From Chloroflexota bacterium (lineage in GTDB: Bacteria > Chloroflexota > Dehalococcoidia > Lucifugimonadales > Lucifugimonadaceae): DNA of 61,045 nucleotides. A program made the translations under genes and the position numbers. The notes beneath the pieces are model-generated. The model ran no database searches. It saw only the letters and a program-made list of their open reading frames with translations, and had not been told where the DNA came from. Below, piece by piece: positions 56,801 to 61,045 of this stretch. Within the stretch, counting starts at the first letter, position 1; every line of letters starts with the position of its first letter. The DNA lies in the NCBI GenBank assembly GCA_029262735.1, contig JAJCYY010000079.1:1-61045 (forward strand), in the 5' to 3' direction.

Positions 56801-58162
56801 GTCGGCCAGCCAGTCCGACGCCGCCTGCCCCGGATGCGGACCTGAGTAGACCGACATGAACGACAGCGTGTAGTGTCCGGTGAACACGAGCATCACTACG
56901 GCGGGCGCGGCCACGAGGTATCGCCGTTGCGGCCACACGGCTGCCAGGACATCGCCTGCCCACAGGAGAATTCGTGCGCCGTAGAGAACCAGGAATGGCA
57001 CCAATGGCACCATGTAGCGCATGAACTTGACGTCGAACCAGCCGGTGATCAGCAGATACGGGATCACCCACGCCAGGATCACTAGATCGACCTTGCGGCG
57101 TCCGAACCAGGCGAATCCAATACTCGCCAGCAGCCCGGTCCATACGACGATGCCCATTGCGGGGCCGAGTCCCCAGAAACCGAGCTGGAACACCTGGTAC
57201 CAGTAGCGCGTCGTGTCTGCGTACTGTCGTGTGAAAGGCCAGTCGTTGATGCGGCGCACCATCTCGCTCTGGTCACCGATGTTCCCAAAAAAAGTGGAGA
57301 GATCGAGGAACATGTACGGCTGAGTGATGAGGACTGTCCCGAGCGCGACTGAGGAGGCCACAACCAGGCCCCTGAACGCCTGCCACTGCCTGACTGCGGC
57401 GGCGGGAGAACGCCAGCCTTGCAGGTTGAGGGTCTCTCCGGGCCGCGAGAAGGCATAGATAACAAAGCTGGAAAGTACCGCAACGGCGAGCGGAGAGACT
57501 GAGAACTTGGTTGCGAAGGCGAGTCCGGCCATGAGACCCATTAGCGCCGCATCTGAAGTCCTGCCGTGATAGGCGACTCGAATTGCGAAGTAGACGGTCG
57601 CGACGATGAACGTTGTCATCAGCGCGTCGACGGCGAAGAAGTGTGATAGCTGGATGTTCAGAACGGCGACCGAGATCATTCCTGCAGCCAGGAATCCGAC
57701 TCGGCGCGAGAACCAGCGCGAGCCGATGAGGAAGACGAGCGCGACCGTGATGGTGTCAGCGAGCGCAGAAAGGACCCTGCCGGGGAAGCGGAGGTCGAAC
57801 AGGTTCAGGTCGTCTTCGAGAAACGCCTGCGCGCCGTACTGGACGCCTTTGAGCATGTAGTGCGGCAGGCTGCCCCAGTTGAATGAGCCGGGGTGCAGCG
57901 GACTCTCTTTGTTAAAAAGCGTGTCGAGTTCGTCAGAGTCAGGGAACTCGAGCTGCTCGACCTGGAACAGGAATGCGCGTTCGTCGGGATGGAAGAGTCC
58001 GCCCTGGTCCCAGTTGATGCCGTACAGCCTCACGGCGAGCGCGAATGAGAGCAGCGCGAAGAGCCCGATTGCGACGCGGTGGCGTTGCAGCCAGGATTTC
58101 AAGTGGTGGATCAGCTCTTGCTTCGGCCCCTGGTTTGAAGGGGGATTGGATTGGACGGTCAT
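53807..58162 (-). CDS. Giant multi-pass membrane protein: GT39/PMT-like glycosyltransferase domain fused to DUF2298 (Chlor_Arch_YYY)
   Basis: A 1451-residue protein with over 20 hydrophobic segments. Residues about 30-440 resemble dolichyl-phosphate-mannose or ArnT-type transferases: LYGINWDQGGLFHPDERAF with acidic first loop, FLIGSRWFSRRVGFLAAGM and QLSHFFAVDALMTTF. A soluble stretch of about 200 residues follows. The second half is the YYY domain, with WFAGGYLNYYYFGQF (YYY at about 824-826), LFADLHAHMIAIPFAL and GRMNTVFKFYLQAWW. The C-terminus has a further soluble piece (VIVEGLTDLYRWGGRVSIYTG). It probably transfers sugar from a lipid carrier to an external acceptor; the fusion is known in this phylum but its substrate is not. 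Confidence 0.85.
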   Translation of the reverse strand: MTVQSNPPSNQGPKQELIHHLKSWLQRHRVAIGLFALLSFALAVRLYGINWDQGGLFHPDERAFLFQVEQLEFPDSDELDTLFNKESPLHPGSFNWGSLPHYMLKGVQYGAQAFLEDDLNLFDLRFPGRVLSALADTITVALVFLIGSRWFSRRVGFLAAGMISVAVLNIQLSHFFAVDALMTTFIVATVYFAIRVAYHGRTSDAALMGLMAGLAFATKFSVSPLAVAVLSSFVIYAFSRPGETLNLQGWRSPAAAVRQWQAFRGLVVASSVALGTVLITQPYMFLDLSTFFGNIGDQSEMVRRINDWPFTRQYADTTRYWYQVFQLGFWGLGPAMGIVVWTGLLASIGFAWFGRRKVDLVILAWVIPYLLITGWFDVKFMRYMVPLVPFLVLYGARILLWAGDVLAAVWPQRRYLVAAPAVVMLVFTGHYTLSFMSVYSGPHPGQAASDWLADNAAPGSRVVQEHWEEGIPHRPGITLVHERLELYNPDSVAKFDQITETLESSNYLVLFSNRLYGTIPRLPERYPMSSEYYERLFDGSLGYELVYADTRPVQSLGVTYREDQFTRVNFDPPVGFEQPDGTLLTVAPGWADESFSVYDHPQVLIFENTGRLDSATMLQEIGLGSPVAQSGRQVGLLLAEDDLEQQRSGGTWTDLAFLRSLPEGASWIIWLIAAEIFALFALPLSFVLFRPFPDRGYLLSKPLGLLIAATVTWLLASGGILEFGFGGALAGLLVLGTLSAFALWRRGDEMIEFFRTRRRLILFSEALFLVAFLSFLAIRFANPDLWHPFRGGEKPMDFAYLNAVARSSVMPPFDPWFAGGYLNYYYFGQFLVADMIRFTGIVPSIAYNLAVPLLFAFTFAAAFSIVYNLASLTLTSRDGTVSAMRARSPIVAGIIGGTLVAVAGNIDGLVQVAEGTRRAVADNVPAGTFDFWRSSRMFESGSGGNEITEFPFFSFLFADLHAHMIAIPFALLALGLTLAVFLRASGSEAIWQRWGRLAVLGVAVGALRIINAWDFPTQLLLAGGAVMVGELFVQRKTLGARLAGGLVKWVFVAAVGYVAYLPFHINFELFNNGVLQSEFRTPLWRYFAIHSIFLLVVISWAFFELKDRTPDMKAWFQRYSEANDVPFWVVPFVLVALSAAVLTFAFTQWGTLVFTLVLSLFIIAAATAVYRSGQPGGRYVLAASGFVVMAMALGGGVDIFTVKDDIGRMNTVFKFYLQAWWLLALASGYFLWLMWNAGRFSTKSLTVPRGAWMTGVAVLAVGVMIYPVLGTNVRIRDRFDTSNTGLDGTAYMESTVHVESDQSGQAAELTLSDDLKAIEWLQENVEGSPVIVEGLTDLYRWGGRVSIYTGLPAVIGWDWHQRQQRVNYAWAVTERRQRVDNFFRTPSITQALEVMDEFDVRYVFIGELERITYGEDALAKFDRMAEFGLSPVYSADTVTIYEYTAPQTVSR

Positions 58163-58581
58163 CTGGTCAGATAGTCGAATTTTCTGTCACCGGCTATTGC
58201 CGGGCTTCTGGTTTCAGGTGCGCTCAAGACCGTCCTCAATCTACCGATCTGCCGGGACCGGCTCCCTGTCGCACCACGTCAGGACTTGCCTTCGATAGTT
58301 GGCTATTGTTCAGCTTATTCGTGCGGTGCCCGTACGCAACAGCGAGTTGGCCGCATAGTTCGCTGTCTTCATGGTCATCCGGGCTCTTGCGAGTGCACCT
58401 GCGTGTATACGGCGGCGGAAGATGATCCAGACCTGTGTGTGCTGGTTCCTGGACGATCGTATTGTGGGCAATTCGTGTTTTAGCAGAGGTCGAATTGACC
58501 CTTGCAGTACCGCACTTTAGGCTGACTCATTGTGCGGCTGAATGTCGTCACCTGAAATACCCTCCTGGATTGCGGGAATAC
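58163..58581. other. Divergent promoter region between DUF2298 and M16 genes
   Basis: A 419-bp gap between divergent genes. Short open frames here lack ribosome sites and family similarity, and the M16 frame that extends upstream to 58435 is of the same kind. No repeat, RNA gene or clear promoter box was recognised. Confidence 0.45.
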
Positions 58582-59877
58582 ATGGAAGAAAAACTACCGG
58601 ACAATGCTGTGCTCTCGTTCGAGCGCTCGGTGCTTGGTAACGGATTGCGTGTTCTGACCAGCACGTTGCCTCACACGAACGCTGTCAGCATCAACTTCCT
58701 CTTTGGCGCTGGCTCGAGGTACGAGACCGATGAGATCGCAGGTGCTTCTCACCTGTTCGAGCACATGCTGTTCAAGGGCACGAACAGGCGGCCGACGCCG
58801 CGTGATGTTTCGGAGGTTGTGGAAGGCGTTGGCGGAGCGCTTAACGCCTTCACCGACAGGGAGTTGACGGGCTACTGGTGCAGGCTTGCACATCCGAACT
58901 ACAGGGAAGGCGTCGACCTGCTTGCTGACATGGTCCAGAACTCGTTGCTTCGCCAGGAAGATATCGACCGTGAGAAGCAGGTGGTCTACGAGGAGATCAG
59001 GGCGTCGAACGATTCTCCCGGAAGCCGCACCGGGATGATTCTCGAAGAGGCCCTGTGGCCGGACCAACCGCTTGGCCGCGACGTGGCAGGGACCGTGGAG
59101 TCGGTTGGCGCCATAAGCCGTGAGGCGATGGTCGACTATCTACACACTCAGTATGTCGCCTCAAATACGGTGATCGCGATTGCAGGCAACATCCGGCACC
59201 TGGACGTTGTGCACCAGATCGAGGACCTGATGGGCGGCCTTGCCGATGGCAAGCCGATCTCGATGAGCCGGTTTGAGGACAATCTCGATGGCCCGGTGGC
59301 GCGCCTTGAGAACAGGCCGACGGAGCAGGCTCATCTCGCGATCGGGTTACACGGACTTTCCATGAACGACGACGATCGGCACGCCCTGGGCCTGCTGTCT
59401 GTGGTCCTCGGGGAGTCGATGAGCAGCCGACTTTTTGAAGAGATTCGTGAGAAACGCGGCCTCGCCTACGATATCCACAGTTCAGTGCACGCAATGGCGG
59501 ACACCGGGGTGATGGTCATCGAATCCGGAATCGACCCGGCGCGCGTCGAAGAGGCGGTTCCGGTGATCATTGCGGAGACTGCGCGTGCGCGCGAGGGCGT
59601 GACTGAGAAGGAGTTCCTGCAGGCGAAGGAGTTGAGCAAGGGACGCATGCTGCTCCGCATGGAAGAGAGCCGCGTGGTATCAGGCTTCCTCGGCGGACAG
59701 GAGCTTCTAAAGGGCGAAGTGCGAACCGTCGAACAGGTGATAGCGGACATCGACGCGGTGGAGATTGACGACCTGGCCCGGGTTGCCAGCAGAGTGATAC
59801 GCCCGGAGAAAATGGCGCTTTCCATTGTTGGTCCGTTTGAGGACGCAGAACCGTTCCAGGAGGCGATGAAGTTCTGA
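58582..59877 (+). CDS. M16-family zinc peptidase (insulinase/processing-peptidase type)
   Basis: A 431-residue protein; ATG 58582 (MEEKLPDNAVLSFERSVLG) is chosen as the family start. The inverted zinc motif is HLFEHMLFKG (HxxEH, residues 57-61), with the third ligand Glu expected about 76 residues on in DREKQVVYEEIRASND. NAFTDRELTGYWCRL is the standard substrate strand. The C-terminal half is the second, inactive M16 domain (EDNLDGPVARLENRPTEQAHLAIGL, EIREKRGLAYDIHSSVHA). It probably degrades peptides; single-chain M16B members dimerise. No signal peptide. Confidence 0.92.
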   Translation: MEEKLPDNAVLSFERSVLGNGLRVLTSTLPHTNAVSINFLFGAGSRYETDEIAGASHLFEHMLFKGTNRRPTPRDVSEVVEGVGGALNAFTDRELTGYWCRLAHPNYREGVDLLADMVQNSLLRQEDIDREKQVVYEEIRASNDSPGSRTGMILEEALWPDQPLGRDVAGTVESVGAISREAMVDYLHTQYVASNTVIAIAGNIRHLDVVHQIEDLMGGLADGKPISMSRFEDNLDGPVARLENRPTEQAHLAIGLHGLSMNDDDRHALGLLSVVLGESMSSRLFEEIREKRGLAYDIHSSVHAMADTGVMVIESGIDPARVEEAVPVIIAETARAREGVTEKEFLQAKELSKGRMLLRMEESRVVSGFLGGQELLKGEVRTVEQVIADIDAVEIDDLARVASRVIRPEKMALSIVGPFEDAEPFQEAMKF

Positions 59878-59989
59878 GCTCGGACACGCCCCAGCGGCCC
59901 CAACCGGGTTCCGTGTAAGTGGAAATTCCGTTGGAAACGGCAGTAAAAAAACTTGGGGAAACAGCGACGGAAGGCGTAACTTTCAAAGC

Positions 59990-60445
59990 ATGTTGACCCG
60001 CCAACCACCGCCACCAGATTTTGAATGGGCAGCCGAAAGCATTCGTGCTCTCCGCAGCCACCTTGGACAGTCACAGGCAGCACTCGCTCGCGAGCTTGGC
60101 ATTCGCCAGCAAACGGTTAGCGAGTGGGAGACGGGAATGTACAAACCCCGCGGCGCGTCAGTGACCATTCTGACCCTCCTGGCTGTCAGCTCAGGCTTTC
60201 AGTTCGACCTTCCAGAAGCGCGTGACAAATCGGCCGAGACCCCGACGCCAAGGACCCGCAGCGGATCATCGACAGGTCGGTCTTCGTACGCTGCTCCCAG
60301 GGAGATCAAGGGTCCGAGAACGCATCCTGACTGGGTCAGGACATCGGCCGTTTCAACCGATGCCACGAGTGCCGGGCGTGCCCGGAACACGGGACGGCAG
60401 GGTGGCGCTCCGTTCAGCTATGCGGACGGCGAAATCCCGATGTAG
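59990..60445 (+). CDS. XRE-family helix-turn-helix regulator with disordered C-terminus
   Basis: A 151-residue protein. The Cro/CI-type domain (about residues 13-68) has IRALRSHLGQSQAALARELG, then IRQQTVSEWETGMYKPRGAS as helix-turn-helix. The last 70 residues are Ser/Thr/Arg-rich and probably disordered (PRTRSGSSTGRSSYAAPREI), with no ligand domain. Upstream, CCGTT-GGA-AACGG at 59928-59940 is a small dyad that could be an autoregulatory site. No partner toxin gene is adjacent. Confidence 0.78.
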   Translation: MLTRQPPPPDFEWAAESIRALRSHLGQSQAALARELGIRQQTVSEWETGMYKPRGASVTILTLLAVSSGFQFDLPEARDKSAETPTPRTRSGSSTGRSSYAAPREIKGPRTHPDWVRTSAVSTDATSAGRARNTGRQGGAPFSYADGEIPM

Positions 60446-60448
60446 CCG

Positions 60449-60469
60449 GCGACGGCTTCAAGCCGTCGC
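60449..60469. repeat. Perfect 10-bp hairpin after the XRE gene
   Basis: GCGACGGCTT-C-AAGCCGTCGC follows the XRE stop by 4 bp. It is either its terminator stem or a REP-like unit, as no U-tract follows. A second hairpin, CGCGCCA-CTGAGA-TGGCGCG at 60558-60577, is followed by TGTTTCGTT. The rest of the 250-bp gap shows nothing. Confidence 0.5.
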
Positions 60470-60694
60470 AACTACTTCCACATGGAGCACCAGCGTTCTC
60501 AGTCCTCCCCGCTGACCCTCTCTTCGTTGACACTCTCACTGCGTGCGCCTAGCATTCCGCGCCACTGAGATGGCGCGTGTTTCGTTGCATGTGCCACAGC
60601 GAAACAGTAAACAATTTGATCAGGGTGGCCGCGTGGTGGCTGAGCCTGCGTTGACTGAACGGGCAAGCGGCGGCCAGTTACAGGGAGCGGGCGC

Positions 60695-60943
60695 GTGGCA
60701 AATATGACGAGGGCCTACATTTTAATTGAGACATCGGTGGGCAAGACCGGTGAGGTCATCGAAAAACTGCGCCAGCTCGACTCTATGAGGACCGTCGACG
60801 CGGTTACCGGGCCGTTCGACATTGTGGCCGTTGCCGAGGCTGAAACTCTCAACGCAATTGGCGACCTGATCAGCGACGGCATGCACAAAATTCCGGGCAT
60901 CGTCAAAACGATCACCTGTCTGTCGGTCAGCATGCATGAGTAA
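60695..60943 (+). CDS. Stand-alone Lrp/AsnC-type ligand-binding (RAM/ACT-like) domain protein
   Basis: An 82-residue protein (GTG 60695; the ATG at 60704, MTRAYILIETSVG, is possible). It matches only the C-terminal effector domain of Lrp/AsnC regulators: AYILIETSVGKTGEVIEKLRQ, VTGPFDIVAVAEAE and PGIVKTITCLSVS. There is no helix-turn-helix. Such SARD/DM1-like proteins bind amino acids and may modulate enzymes or full-length Lrp proteins. The preceding GGGAGCGGGCGC supports a start here. Confidence 0.8.
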   Translation: MANMTRAYILIETSVGKTGEVIEKLRQLDSMRTVDAVTGPFDIVAVAEAETLNAIGDLISDGMHKIPGIVKTITCLSVSMHE

Positions 60944-60995
60944 CTGATCTGCGAGGGCAATCCGGTCTGGATCACCTGCGAGCTACGCTACTCAT

Positions 60996-61045
60996 ATGCG
61001 ATTCGAATTCACAGGCGAAGATGAGCAGTTCCGTGCCGACCTGCG
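60996..61045 (+). CDS. Acyl-CoA dehydrogenase, first codons only (cut by window edge)
   Basis: The ATG at 60996 begins MRFEFTGEDEQFRADLR and stays open to the window end. This is the usual N-terminus of acyl-CoA dehydrogenases (M-x-F-x-F-x-x-E-x-E-x-F-R-x-x-(V/L)-R). With only 16 codons visible the call rests on this motif alone. It would fit the hydroxyacyl-CoA dehydrogenase elsewhere in the window. Confidence 0.5.
   Translation, partial: MRFEFTGEDEQFRADL

Noticed and set aside
58435..58581. N-terminal extension of the M16 protease
   Set aside because: The added 49 residues lack family similarity and the ATG at 58582 matches the usual family start.
1..61045. CRISPR arrays, prophage, insertion sequences with transposase, rRNA operon, replication origin
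   Set aside because: No regularly spaced repeats, phage structural genes, transposase motifs, rRNA sequence or dnaA-box cluster were seen.

Overview
This window looks like chromosomal DNA of a free-living, moderately GC-rich bacterium of the Chloroflexota, most likely a SAR202/Dehalococcoidia-type lineage. The taxonomic call is an inference. It rests on a 1451-residue DUF2298 ('Chlor_Arch_YYY') membrane protein, a T-box in front of trpS, several mandelate-racemase/enolase-superfamily sequences, a four-subunit 2-oxoacid:ferredoxin oxidoreductase, an adjacent selenoprotein/CoA-transferase cluster and many TTG/GTG starts. There is no rRNA operon, no intact tRNA, no CRISPR array and no recognisable transposase or integrase.

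Layout. 1-3.6 kb (minus strand): the start of ffh, a GIY-YIG domain gene, a GrdB-family selenoprotein with an in-frame UGA, and a two-subunit CoA-transferase. 3.7-15.4 kb: a CorA-type transporter, a haloacid-dehalogenase-like HAD protein, a HExxH lipoprotein, a dihydrolipoamide acyltransferase with an AcoX-like protein, oxidoreductases, a secernin-like peptidase, an IMPase-like protein and a GyrI-like protein. 15.5-18.1 kb: an A/T-rich island with two orphan membrane-protein genes. It is bordered by a truncated tRNA-Pro, two diverged copies of a mandelate-racemase C-terminus and a stub of a DUF1028 gene. 18.1-29.3 kb: lipoproteins, VOC proteins, proteases, a split transketolase divergent from a SoxR-like regulator, an acetyltransferase and an S9 peptidase.

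29.5-35.8 kb is a tryptophan region: T-box, trpS, a Trp-codon-rich leader ORF, then trpE-trpG-trpD-trpC-trpF. trpA and trpB are not in the window. tRNA charging and anthranilate synthesis therefore appear to be sensed by two different RNA devices placed side by side. 35.9-42.6 kb: a Gfo/Idh oxidoreductase, a pentapeptide-repeat protein, a type II glutamine synthetase, the ferredoxin oxidoreductase operon (gamma-delta-alpha-beta) and an ICMT-like methyltransferase. 43-61 kb: a repeat-containing lipoprotein, an M1 aminopeptidase, a tandem 3-hydroxyacyl-CoA dehydrogenase fusion, an enolase-superfamily enzyme, a HAD hydrolase, ComF, HPF, the giant DUF2298 protein, an M16 protease, an XRE regulator, a stand-alone AsnC-type domain and the first codons of an acyl-CoA dehydrogenase.

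The most noteworthy items are: (1) the UGA-containing GrdB-like gene, with a hairpin placed exactly where a bacterial SECIS should be; (2) the trpE leader peptide with four Trp codons next to a T-box-controlled trpS; and (3) the decayed island at the tRNA-Pro fragment. Small palindromic intergenic repeats are scattered through the window.
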